From NCBI GenBank assembly GCA_044432805.1, contig JAWXUI010000006.1:1-53409 (forward strand): a DNA stretch of 53,409 nt, written 5' to 3'. The DNA is from CAYJEO01 sp044432805. GTDB taxonomy: Bacteria; Bacillota_I; Bacilli_A; RF39; UBA660. Below the pieces are notes generated by a model. That model was not told the origin of the DNA. It saw only the letters and a list, made by a program, of their open reading frames with translations, and did not search any database. Of the stretch, positions 25,939 through 34,072 are shown piece by piece. Positions within the stretch are counted from its first letter, which is position 1. Each line of letters starts with the position of its first letter. Position numbers and translations under genes: made by a program.

Positions 25939-26576
25939 TGATTTCCTATCGTTTAAAAGAAATCGCATCATTAGTTAGTACACATTCTGTTTATGATGTT
26001 GGATGTGATCATGGTTTGTTAAGTATATATTTAAGTGAAAATCATATGTGCACTGCCATTGACATAACTGATAAATGTATAGAAAAAACAAGACAAAATT
26101 GCGAAAAATTCAAATGTAATATGGAAGTTATTAAAAATGACGGATTAAAAGATATTGATATTAGAAAAAATAGTACAGTTTTAATATTAGGGTTAGGGAC
26201 TAGAAGTATTTTAGATATTACTAATGATTATAACAAAGATATTGATAGCTACATTATTCAAACTAATAATGATTTATATACGTTGAGAAAAACTTTAACT
26301 AAAAATTATTTTATTGAAGAAGAAAAAGTAATAAAAGATAAAAATAAGATTTATGTTGTTATAAAATTTAGTAAAGGTTTTGTAAAATATAAGAGAAAAG
26401 ATTATATTTTAGGTCCTCTTTTAAAAAATAATAAGGAATCTATTATCTATTATGATAATTACTTAAAAAAACTTATGAGACAATATAAAAATACAAAAAA
26501 ATTAATTGTAAAAATAAAACTAAAATATTTAATTTATATAATAAAAAAACAAAGAAAATCTTTGCTTAGTCAATAA
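25938..26576 (+). CDS. trmK: tRNA (adenine(22)-N(1))-methyltransferase
   Basis: A 212-aa SAM-dependent methyltransferase that, in Bacillus, makes m1A22 in tRNA. Motif I reads VYDVGCDHGLLSIYL near residues 19-33. The adjacent acidic strand is TAIDITDKCIEK, and the family loop is LILGLGTRSILDI near 86-98, where most members have a GMGG-type loop. The C-terminal 80 residues form the lysine-rich helical domain. It begins at the rpoD stop codon, reproducing the Bacillus sigA-yqfN neighbourhood. It overlaps the converging yqfQ-like gene by 11 bases. Confidence 0.88.
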   Translation: MISYRLKEIASLVSTHSVYDVGCDHGLLSIYLSENHMCTAIDITDKCIEKTRQNCEKFKCNMEVIKNDGLKDIDIRKNSTVLILGLGTRSILDITNDYNKDIDSYIIQTNNDLYTLRKTLTKNYFIEEEKVIKDKNKIYVVIKFSKGFVKYKRKDYILGPLLKNNKESIIYYDNYLKKLMRQYKNTKKLIVKIKLKYLIYIIKKQRKSLLSQ

Positions 26577-26910
26577 AGAAAGTAGGTCCAAAACTTTCTT
26601 TTTTTGTTTTAATATTTTGTTCTATATTTGTTTTTATATTGGTTTCTTTATTTGTTTGGGTATTATTAGACGTTTTTGTGCTTGGAGTATCGGTTTTTTT
26701 AAATTCATTCATTACTTGAAACATTGTTTTTACATTTTTCATCATTGGACTTACTTGTTTTACTACAGGAATTGCTTGATTCATAAAATTAAGTGTTTTT
26801 TGAGTACCGCCAATTATACTTGATAATGTAATTCCATTTTTACCGAAAAGACCTAATATCCCTTTAGAACCAGTCGCGCTTAAACCTAAGGATGGAAGAT
26901 TATAATTCAT
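26566..26910 (-). CDS. yqfQ: YqfQ/VrrA-like protein
   Basis: A small 114-aa protein with the core of the YqfQ (VrrA) family: a glycine- and serine-rich N-terminus, then QVSPMMKNVKTMFQVMNEFK at about residues 51-70, followed by a low-complexity polar tail of T, N, K and Q. In Bacillus yqfQ lies close to sigA and yqfN (trmK) and is linked to spores; the same proximity here supports the call. AAGGAG upstream on the minus strand fits the ATG. Its last codons overlap trmK and carry the trmK terminator on the other strand. Molecular function is not known. Confidence 0.7.
   Translation of the reverse strand: MNYNLPSLGLSATGSKGILGLFGKNGITLSSIIGGTQKTLNFMNQAIPVVKQVSPMMKNVKTMFQVMNEFKKTDTPSTKTSNNTQTNKETNIKTNIEQNIKTKKESFGPTFFID
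26575..26605 (+). terminator. Terminator of dnaG-rpoD-trmK, inside the yqfQ-like reading frame
   Basis: AAAGAAAGT (26575-26583) pairs perfectly with ACTTTCTTT (26593-26601) around a 9-base loop and runs into more T. It lies within the last codons of the minus-strand gene. Confidence 0.8.
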
Positions 26911-26977
26911 TTGAAAAATACTCCTTTCAAAAATAGTATATGTATTTATAAAAAAACTTTTACTATTTATTAATTTG

Positions 26978-26986
26978 TGTTATAAT
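26978..26986 (+). promoter_or_regulatory. Extended -10 promoter of the pilus locus
   Basis: TGT-TATAAT at 26978-26986, 32 bases before the start of the GspF-like gene. No clear -35. Confidence 0.6.
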
Positions 26987-27018
26987 TTTTATAGTATAAG
27001 AATAATAGAGGTGTATTA

Positions 27019-28797
27019 ATGAAGAAAGTTAAAGATATTTTTAAACTTATTTTAATGGTGTTGTTATTTCCATTTAAAATGGTATTTAATTTTTTCAAAT
27101 ATAATTTTAAGGGCTTTTTCTTTTTATCCTTTATAATTTATAAATTTTTTAAGTATGTTTTCTTTGGAATGTTTTATTTTGTTTTGCTGATTTTTAATTC
27201 TATTTTAGGATTCTTTAGTTTATTTAGTTCTAATAGAAAGTATAAACAAGATAAAAAATCTCGAGAAGAATTGGCAAAGAAAAATGCCAGAGATAAGATG
27301 TTAGCGGAAAATAAGCGAAAGAAAGAAGAAAAAATAAAAGCTAAAAAAGAAAAAGATATGTATATTAATGAAAAGGTACATATCGAGAAAAAAACTTTTG
27401 CTGATAGAATTGATGCTTTTGTTATTTGGTTGTCAAAAATACCTAAGAAGATTATAACTAAATTTAGTAATTATTATAATAATCTCGATTTTGTTAAGCA
27501 AGCTAAAAATAAAAAAGATATTAATCGTGAAATATTATTAATTAATTTCGATGGTGAAGATAGTGTTAAAACGGAAATAAAACAATTATATGAATATGTA
27601 GCTAAGGATATAGATGGAAAAATAATTAAAGGATATTTTCCGGCTTTCTCGAAAGTTGAAGTTCATTCATTCTTGTTAGCAGAGGGATTTGAAGTATATA
27701 GCATTAGAACTAACCAATGGATTGAAATGCTGCATAAACCAGCTTCTGGTAATGGAAAAATAAAGACAAAAGATTTAATTTTCTTTACAACTCAGTTATC
27801 AACGTATATTAAGGCTGGAATGCCTCTCGTTGATTCATTAAAAATATTAAGTAGACAATATAAAAACAAAAATTATCAAAGAATTTTTAAATCTATGGTT
27901 TATGATTTAACAATGGGGGAAAGCTTTTCAGAATCTCTTAATAAGCAGGGAACTACTTTTCCAAGATTATTGATCAATATGGTTAAGGCATCAGAGATGA
28001 CAGGGGAGTTACCAGAGAGTTTAGATGATATGGCAAATTATTTTACTGAATCAGACGCTACTAGAAGACAAATGATTACAGCGATGATGTATCCATGTAT
28101 CGTAAGTATTGTTGCAATCGTTGTTGTAGCATTTATACTTATTTGGGTAATTCCACAATTTGCTACAATGTATGAAACAATGGACGCAGATAAAATACCA
28201 GAATATACAATGTGGGTTTTGAGCGCAAGTGATTTTTTGAAAGCTTATTATTTGCATTTTATTACGGTTATTATTCTATTAATATTTATAAATCTATATT
28301 TATATAAAAATGTTAAATCTTTAAAAACATTCGCACAATATTTAGCTATGCATTTACCTGTATTTGGTAAAGTAATAATTTATAATGAAGTAACTATGTT
28401 TACTAAAACATTTTCTTCATTGTTACAACACAATGTATTTATAACAGATACAATGGATATATTGAATAAAGTAACAAATAATGAAATTTATAAAATTTTA
28501 ATCGCAGATACAATAACAAATCTCGGAAAAGGTTCAACAATTTCTCAAGCGTTTAAAAATCATTGGGCATTCCCATTGCCGGCTTATGAAATGCTAGTAA
28601 CTGGAGAAAAAACAGGTGAAATGCCTGAAATGATGGGAAAGGTTTCTAACTATTATCAAGAATTGCAGAAGCAAGCAGTTGGTAATATTAAAACCTTTAT
28701 AGAGCCAGCATTATTGTTATTTTTAACAGTTGTTGTTGGTGGTATTGTATTAGCTGTAATTATACCTATATTTGGTACGTATTCAGCAGTTATGTAG
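27019..28797 (+). CDS. pilC: Type IV pilus / Com-type inner membrane platform protein (GspF/PilC/ComGB) with N-terminal extension
   Basis: The membrane platform on which the pilus ATPase acts. Two T2SSF repeats are visible, about 255-375 (DLIFFTTQLSTYIKAGMPLV) and about 455-585 (YNEVTMFTKTFSSLLQHNVF), each followed by long membrane segments. At 592 aa it is some 190 residues longer than PilC and 250 longer than ComGB. The extra N-terminus has two or three hydrophobic segments (residues 5-70) and a very charged helix (75-115, K/E-rich). The start is supported by GAGGTG. It is followed after 2 bases by the prepilin peptidase gene, so both are in one operon. Confidence 0.9.
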   Translation: MKKVKDIFKLILMVLLFPFKMVFNFFKYNFKGFFFLSFIIYKFFKYVFFGMFYFVLLIFNSILGFFSLFSSNRKYKQDKKSREELAKKNARDKMLAENKRKKEEKIKAKKEKDMYINEKVHIEKKTFADRIDAFVIWLSKIPKKIITKFSNYYNNLDFVKQAKNKKDINREILLINFDGEDSVKTEIKQLYEYVAKDIDGKIIKGYFPAFSKVEVHSFLLAEGFEVYSIRTNQWIEMLHKPASGNGKIKTKDLIFFTTQLSTYIKAGMPLVDSLKILSRQYKNKNYQRIFKSMVYDLTMGESFSESLNKQGTTFPRLLINMVKASEMTGELPESLDDMANYFTESDATRRQMITAMMYPCIVSIVAIVVVAFILIWVIPQFATMYETMDADKIPEYTMWVLSASDFLKAYYLHFITVIILLIFINLYLYKNVKSLKTFAQYLAMHLPVFGKVIIYNEVTMFTKTFSSLLQHNVFITDTMDILNKVTNNEIYKILIADTITNLGKGSTISQAFKNHWAFPLPAYEMLVTGEKTGEMPEMMGKVSNYYQELQKQAVGNIKTFIEPALLLFLTVVVGGIVLAVIIPIFGTYSAVM

Positions 28798-28799
28798 GA

Positions 28800-29561
28800 G
28801 TGATAAATATTACATATTTAATAATAATATATTTATTTGTAATTGGAACTATATTTGGTTCTTTTTACAATGTTGTGGCACATAGACTTCCAGTAGGAAA
28901 GTCTATTGTTTATCCACCATCAAGATGTGATAATTGTAATCATCGATTAACGTTTATAGAACTAATTCCTATTTTTTCTTATTTAATTCAAAAAGGTAAA
29001 TGTAAAAAATGTGGAGTTAAAATAACTTCGATACATTTAATTTTTGAAATTATGGTTGGTATTTTATTTTCTTTTAGTTTTATTGTTTTTGGTTTTGACT
29101 TTCAAACGATATTAGCATTAATAGTTGTTTCTGTTTTATCAATTGTAATTATTAGTGATTTAAATTATATGGTTATATTAGATGAAGTGCTGATAACAGG
29201 CGCATTAGCAACGATTATTTCTGTTTTGATTTTTAAAGATTTTAGTATGTTATTATCCATGTTTTTCTCCTCTTTCATTTGTTTTTTAATAATGTATTGT
29301 ATTAAATTATTTGGTAACTTTTTATATAAGAAAGAATCAATGGGGGATGGAGATATAAAGTTAATAGCGTACATAGGATTTAATTTAGGTTTGATCAATG
29401 GTATTGGTTCAATATTTCTTGGAAGTATTATAGCGCTTCCAATATCTTATTTCTTTATGAAAAAAGGTCATAAAATAATTCCGTTTGGCCCTTTTCTGAG
29501 TATAGCAGCTATGATTTTAATGTTTACACAGTTTGATGTTATTAGCTTATTTATTAGATAA
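28800..29561 (+). CDS. pilD: Prepilin peptidase / N-methyltransferase (PilD/ComC)
   Basis: A bifunctional aspartic membrane protease that cleaves prepilins after the glycine of the class III signal and methylates the new N-terminus. Two CxxC pairs (CDNCNHRL and CKKCGVKI) form the N-terminal cytoplasmic domain. Catalytic aspartates are in ISDLNYMVILDE and MGDGDIKL (the GDGD motif). About seven membrane helices; about 250 aa. The start is uncertain: the GTG at 28800 overlaps the only SD (GGAG, 28797-28800), while an ATT at 28809 sits at ideal distance and would give MTYLIIIYLF. Translational coupling to pilC could also rescue the GTG. The gene ends at a bidirectional terminator. Confidence 0.92.
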   Translation: MINITYLIIIYLFVIGTIFGSFYNVVAHRLPVGKSIVYPPSRCDNCNHRLTFIELIPIFSYLIQKGKCKKCGVKITSIHLIFEIMVGILFSFSFIVFGFDFQTILALIVVSVLSIVIISDLNYMVILDEVLITGALATIISVLIFKDFSMLLSMFFSSFICFLIMYCIKLFGNFLYKKESMGDGDIKLIAYIGFNLGLINGIGSIFLGSIIALPISYFFMKKGHKIIPFGPFLSIAAMILMFTQFDVISLFIR

Positions 29562-29568
29562 AATGTAT

Positions 29569-29598
29569 AAAAAAATTACACTTAAGTGTAATTTTTTT
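29569..29598. terminator. Bidirectional terminator between pilD and the GspE-like gene
   Basis: A perfect palindrome centred at 29583/29584 (AATTACACTTAAGTGTAATT) flanked by A and T runs serves the converging genes on both strands. Confidence 0.85.
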
Positions 29599-29608
29599 GT
29601 TATATTTA

Positions 29609-31120
29609 CTATAAATATAATGTTTCTTCATCAGACGTATCATTTAAAATTAATATTTCATCAGTTGATTCTTCGTTTAAAGATTCAGTAGTAGCTTCTT
29701 CGTTTAAAGATTCATCAGTAGTTTCTTCGTTTAAAGATTCAGTAGTAGCTTCTTCGTTTAAAGATTCATCAGTAGTTTCTTCGCTTAAAGATTCATCAGT
29801 AGTTTCTTCGCTTAAAGATTCATTACTAGTTTCTTCATTTAAAGTTTCTTCATCAGACTTAATTTTTAAAGTTTTCTCTGTATTTATATGTGCTAATGAA
29901 ATTGCTGTTTTTAAATCATTAGTTCCAGAATAATCATCATCACCTAATTCAATTAATTTAATTATTTCTTCAAATGTAGTTATTCCGTCTCTTACTTTTT
30001 GTAATCCATCTTCTAACATCGTTATAACATCTGACGTATAAACAAGTCTTTTTAATTCATCTTTTCTTATATTATTAGAGATAGCATCTCTTATTTCATC
30101 TGAGATATTTAATACTTCGTGAATTGCAATTCTTCCTCTGTAACCGCCATTACAATGTTCGCATCCTTCGGTTGTATAAATTTCATCTATATCTTCATTT
30201 AAAACATCTTTTAATAGATTTCTTTCATATTCACTAACAGGTCTTAATTTTTTGCAATGATTACATAATTTACGTGCCAGTTTTTGTGATATTATTCCTT
30301 CAAGAGCGCTTGATAATAAATATCTTTCAACATCCATATCTATTAAACGTTCTATTGTATTTAGTGAATTATTTGTATGGACTGTAGATAAAACAAGATG
30401 CCCTGTAATAGAGGCACGTACGGCTATTTTTGCTGTTTCCGTATCACGTATTTCCCCAATCATTATTATGTTAGGGTCTTGACGTAAGATTGAACGAAGA
30501 ACAGTTGCAAAATCCAATCCTATTTCACTATTAGCTTGTACTTGGTTTATCCCTCCAATATTCATTTCAATTGGATCTTCTACCGATATAAGGTTTACTT
30601 CTTCAGTATTTAATCTTTGCAAAATAGAATATACGGTTGTAGATTTACCGGAACCAGTCGCACCTGTAACTAAAATAATTCCATTTGGAACACTTAGCAT
30701 TTTTAAAACCTTTTTGAAATTTTCTTCGGAGAAACCCAATTGGTCAACCCCCGCTAAACTCATAGTATAGTCCAATATACGAATAACTATTTTTTCACCT
30801 AAATTAGTAGGTAAGCAAGATACACGTAAGTCTAAACCAGTATTCTCAATTACAGTTTTTATGGCACCATCTTGTGGTAATCTCGATTCTGTAATATTCA
30901 TTCCTGAAATAATTTTTATGCGAGTTACAATATTCTTTTTAATATCGTTTTCTACTTCACAATAATCAATTAATTCACCGTCTACACGAATTCTTATTTT
31001 TAAAAATTCATCTTGTGGATCAAAATGGATGTCACTCGCACCTCTTTTAGATGAATCTATTAATATATCATTAACTATTTCAACAATTGGTTTTTTATCA
31101 AAATCAAATTTTTTTAACAT
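29609..31120 (-). CDS. Type IV pilus / Com-type secretion ATPase (GspE/PilB/ComGA) with repeat tail
   Basis: The 503-aa motor ATPase for pilus assembly. It begins directly at the N2 domain (VNDILIDSSKRGASDIHFDP), so it lacks the MshEN-type N-domain and resembles ComGA. Walker A GATGSGKSTTVYS is near residue 155, the Asp box SVEDPIEM near 180, Walker B PNIIMIGEIRD near 215 and the His box STVHTN near 244. A four-cysteine zinc site (CNHCKK, CEHCNGG) is present. From about residue 415 an acidic tail of 9-residue repeats ([TA]T[DE]ESL[NS]EE) is added. GGAG precedes the ATG. Transcribed opposite to pilC/pilD and the pilin. Confidence 0.92.
   Translation of the reverse strand: MLKKFDFDKKPIVEIVNDILIDSSKRGASDIHFDPQDEFLKIRIRVDGELIDYCEVENDIKKNIVTRIKIISGMNITESRLPQDGAIKTVIENTGLDLRVSCLPTNLGEKIVIRILDYTMSLAGVDQLGFSEENFKKVLKMLSVPNGIILVTGATGSGKSTTVYSILQRLNTEEVNLISVEDPIEMNIGGINQVQANSEIGLDFATVLRSILRQDPNIIMIGEIRDTETAKIAVRASITGHLVLSTVHTNNSLNTIERLIDMDVERYLLSSALEGIISQKLARKLCNHCKKLRPVSEYERNLLKDVLNEDIDEIYTTEGCEHCNGGYRGRIAIHEVLNISDEIRDAISNNIRKDELKRLVYTSDVITMLEDGLQKVRDGITTFEEIIKLIELGDDDYSGTNDLKTAISLAHINTEKTLKIKSDEETLNEETSNESLSEETTDESLSEETTDESLNEEATTESLNEETTDESLNEEATTESLNEESTDEILILNDTSDEETLYL
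29669..29857 (-). repeat. 27-bp in-frame tandem repeat in the ATPase gene tail
   Basis: Seven consecutive 27-bp units starting at 29669, 29696, 29723, 29750, 29777, 29804 and 29831. The first six are nearly identical and the seventh is degenerate. On the minus strand each encodes a 9-residue acidic unit of the form TTDESLNEE or ATTESLNEE. Confidence 0.95.
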
Positions 31121-31216
31121 TTTGTCAACTCCTTTTAAGTTTTGAATGGAAAACTAATTGCTAAAGACTAGTATTTATTCTTTAATTATTATATAATATA
31201 TTTATGATAAATACAA

Positions 31217-31234
31217 TAGCATATATGCTATAAT
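31217..31234 (+). promoter_or_regulatory. Extended -10 promoter of the prepilin gene with overlapping palindrome
   Basis: TGC-TATAAT at 31226-31234 is the -10. A perfect 14-base palindrome TAGCATATATGCTA (31217-31230) overlaps it and could be an operator. Confidence 0.55.
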
Positions 31235-31263
31235 AATTCGAAAAAAACAGGAGGAAGTTATAA

Positions 31264-33162
31264 ATGAAAGATAATAAAAAAGGGTTTACAATAATAGAAT
31301 TAATTTGTTCATTCGTGATTATTTCAGTTATTATAGTTTTTTTATTTCAAATATTATTACATTTAAAAGATATATATGTTGAAGTAAATTTAGTCAGTGA
31401 AATAGCAACGAAAGAATCTTTAATAGAAAGCTATATATCTGCTGATTTTATGGCTAAGGAATTAATAAATATTGAACAATGTGGAGATAATTGCTTTAAT
31501 TTTACTTATGCAGACGCTAGTACAGGAACATTATTTTTAAATGATAATAATACTGTATTGACTTATAATGATTATTCTATTTCATTAAGTGGAGGAACTA
31601 CATTTGGCCGTATTTTATTTTCTGATAACGTTTTAGATGAAGGATACGAAGGTAAACAATCTTTATTAAAACTAACTATTCCGATTTATAACAACATATT
31701 AGATGAATCAAATTATATTGAAGTATACAATAGATATGATTATTCTAAATTAGACAAGAGTATTTATTTTAATTTAGTAGATGGTGCTACTTTTAATTCA
31801 AAAGTGAAGTCTTTATCGTCATATAATAATGTTACTACAATTAATTTTGATGATAATATTCCTGAAAATATAAACTCGTATAGTGAAACAATAGATTTAT
31901 CTGTTGAACAAGATCAAACAATTATTGGATATGTAGATGGAACAACATTAAATATAGTTGCTGAAGGTAATTTTTTAGCTAATGCAGATTGTTCTGAAAT
32001 GTTTTATCAATTTACTAATATAGAAGAAATTGATTTTAATTCGGAGACTACTGGAAAATACATATTTATTACAACAAAAGTCACTAATATGTATAGAATG
32101 TTTAGGGAAACAATTTCACTTACAACATTAAATTTAAGCGGTTTTGATACTAGTAATGTTACGAATATGTCTGTAATGTTTTATTCTAATACAGCATTAA
32201 CATCGCTTAATTTAACTAATTTTAATACAGCAAATGTAACAAATATGTCGTGGATGTTTGGTTATTGTTCAGGGATAACAGAATTAGATTTAAGTAACTT
32301 TAATACAACGAATGTCACAAATATGTCATCCATGTTTTATGGTAATTCTTCTTTAACAAAATTGAATGTAGGTAGTTTTGATACAGCAAATGTCACAAAT
32401 ATGTCATCCATGTTTTATAATAATTCTTCTTTAATCGAATTAGGTTTAATGGATTTTGATACAACAAAAATAACTACAATGAGACAAATGTTTTATAATG
32501 TTTCTTCGTTAACTATATTAGATTTAGCTAATTTTGATACCCCAAATCTTACAGATATTTATATGGCATTTAGTTATATGGATTCATTAATTTATATAGA
32601 TATTAGTAACCTAGATACAGATAAAGTAACTGATTTTTCTGGATTATTTAGAACTACTTGGAATAATGATAGTCTAGAATATTTAGATATATCTTCTTTC
32701 AATAGTGGAAATGCAACAAATATGAGTTGGATGTTTTATGGAAGAATGCACTTATCGACTTTGATTTTTGATACAGAAACGTTTACAACAAGTAAAGTAA
32801 CGTTAATGGGTTCGATGTTTAGATCATGTGAAGCACTGACAAGCTTGGATTTAAGCAACTTTGATACAGCTAATGTTACTGACTTTTCTTCTATGCTCGA
32901 TGGTTTTCAAAATTTAACTAGTTTAACATTATCCGATAAATTTGTCGTACAAGATGGAGCTAATCTTTCATCTATGTTTTGGAATTTACAATATAGTGGG
33001 AATCTTGATATAAGTTCATTTAATATTAATAGTACTCATAACATAGAAAGTATGTTTACAAATGCAAACATAGGCTCTGTATCTGTAGCGTCTTCTACGA
33101 TTGGAAACTTGCTTAAATCAGATGGCAGTCTATCATCATCAACAACAATAACAGTAAAATAG
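31264..33162 (+). CDS. Prepilin-like protein with BspA/DUF285 repeat domain
   Basis: A 632-aa protein. Residues 1-30 are a textbook class III prepilin signal: basic leader KDNKK, cleavage after Gly in KGFTIIEL with Glu at +5, then a hydrophobic helix (ICSFVIISVIIVFLFQIL). A pilin-like globular part follows (to about 200). From about 235 to the end come some eleven BspA-type (DUF285) repeats of about 24 residues with the cores NVTNMSSMF and LDLSNFDT. BspA repeats occur in surface adhesins of gut and oral bacteria and mycoplasmas. Presumably PilD processes it and the ATPase/platform pair assembles it. AGGAGGA gives the SD. Its 3' end overlaps ylbJ by 50 bases. Confidence 0.9.
   Translation: MKDNKKGFTIIELICSFVIISVIIVFLFQILLHLKDIYVEVNLVSEIATKESLIESYISADFMAKELINIEQCGDNCFNFTYADASTGTLFLNDNNTVLTYNDYSISLSGGTTFGRILFSDNVLDEGYEGKQSLLKLTIPIYNNILDESNYIEVYNRYDYSKLDKSIYFNLVDGATFNSKVKSLSSYNNVTTINFDDNIPENINSYSETIDLSVEQDQTIIGYVDGTTLNIVAEGNFLANADCSEMFYQFTNIEEIDFNSETTGKYIFITTKVTNMYRMFRETISLTTLNLSGFDTSNVTNMSVMFYSNTALTSLNLTNFNTANVTNMSWMFGYCSGITELDLSNFNTTNVTNMSSMFYGNSSLTKLNVGSFDTANVTNMSSMFYNNSSLIELGLMDFDTTKITTMRQMFYNVSSLTILDLANFDTPNLTDIYMAFSYMDSLIYIDISNLDTDKVTDFSGLFRTTWNNDSLEYLDISSFNSGNATNMSWMFYGRMHLSTLIFDTETFTTSKVTLMGSMFRSCEALTSLDLSNFDTANVTDFSSMLDGFQNLTSLTLSDKFVVQDGANLSSMFWNLQYSGNLDISSFNINSTHNIESMFTNANIGSVSVASSTIGNLLKSDGSLSSSTTITVK
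32311..32418 (+). repeat. Direct 30-bp repeats within the BspA-type domain
   Basis: Identical 30-bp stretches at 32311-32340 and 32389-32418 lie 78 bp (26 codons) apart, with near-identical sequence continuing after each. Recombination between them would remove or add a repeat in frame. Confidence 0.85.
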
Positions 33163-34027
33163 ACATAATTCCATGAATTACTCTAGAAGACAAATATTTT
33201 TTGTAATCAATATTATATTTATCTAGTATACTAAAAACTTGCATATGAATAGATATACCGCCAAATGAAAGAAAAAAAACAACAATTAAATACTTAGTTA
33301 ATAAGGGAATATTTAGTATATTTATATACTGTATTCCTTTTGTTATCTCTAAAACTCCAACTAAAATATATTTAAAATAAATATTAAAATCAAATAATAA
33401 AATTAAATCTGTTATAACACTAAAAGTTGTAATAACTCCTATAATTAATAAAATAGTAGAAACACTTTTATTGATAGAAATAATTAAAACTTTATTAAAA
33501 GGAAGTGTTTGTAATTTTTTTATTTCATTAATATTTTTATTTTTAGGTTTAAATAAAAAACCAACTAATATATTTGATACATAATGGCTAATTAAAATTA
33601 AAAAAGCAATTTTTTTATCAAACATCAAAGAAAGAGTTCCAATGATAAATAAAGGTGAAACAAATTGAGTAAATACTAAAATATTATTTGCATCTTCTTC
33701 ATTTATCAAATCATCATCTAACAAATCTTTTATTATTTTAGAGTTTCCTGGACAACCTTGTAAAATACTTAAAAAAAACACATAACAACCATATGGAGAA
33801 ACATTAAATAAATAAAAAAAAGGTTTTCTAAATATTTTAACTAGCAAATGAACAAAACCATAATTTTTTAAAATATCAGATATTATAAAAAAAGGAAATA
33901 AAAATGGTATAATATTTGTATAAGTCAAACTTATAGCATAAATGACTGAATTTTGTACTATTAAAGAATTATTTAACATTAAAAACAAAACAAAAAAACA
34001 AATAAAAAGTTTAATTAAATTTTTCAT
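33113..34027 (-). CDS. ylbJ: YlbJ-like sporulation integral membrane protein
   Basis: A 304-aa polytopic membrane protein with about eight helices, of the nucleoside-recognition/Gate-domain group to which Bacillus YlbJ belongs. Typical blocks are IIPFLFPFFIISDIL near residues 39-53, SPYGCYVFFLSILQGCPGNS near 75-94, and FTQFVSPLFIIGTLSLMF near 120-137. In Bacillus YlbJ is made under sigma-E and is needed for spore cortex formation. AGGAG on the minus strand fits the ATG. It is divergent from ylbL, its neighbour in Bacillus too. It converges with the pilin gene and overlaps its last 50 bases. Confidence 0.85.
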   Translation of the reverse strand: MKNLIKLFICFFVLFLMLNNSLIVQNSVIYAISLTYTNIIPFLFPFFIISDILKNYGFVHLLVKIFRKPFFYLFNVSPYGCYVFFLSILQGCPGNSKIIKDLLDDDLINEEDANNILVFTQFVSPLFIIGTLSLMFDKKIAFLILISHYVSNILVGFLFKPKNKNINEIKKLQTLPFNKVLIISINKSVSTILLIIGVITTFSVITDLILLFDFNIYFKYILVGVLEITKGIQYINILNIPLLTKYLIVVFFLSFGGISIHMQVFSILDKYNIDYKKYLSSRVIHGIMSILLLLLLMMIDCHLI

Positions 34028-34072
34028 ATAATTCTCCTAAAATAGTATAAATTAAAAGAAAGGAATGATACT

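Noticed and set aside
26617..26823. 68-codon plus-strand frame opposite the yqfQ-like gene
   Set aside because: Cysteine/phenylalanine-rich shadow composition and no SD; the minus-strand frame has the family motif and SD.
29669..29857. Regular 27-bp repeats as a CRISPR array
   Set aside because: Units are contiguous without unique spacers and are in frame within an ATPase gene; no cas genes are present.
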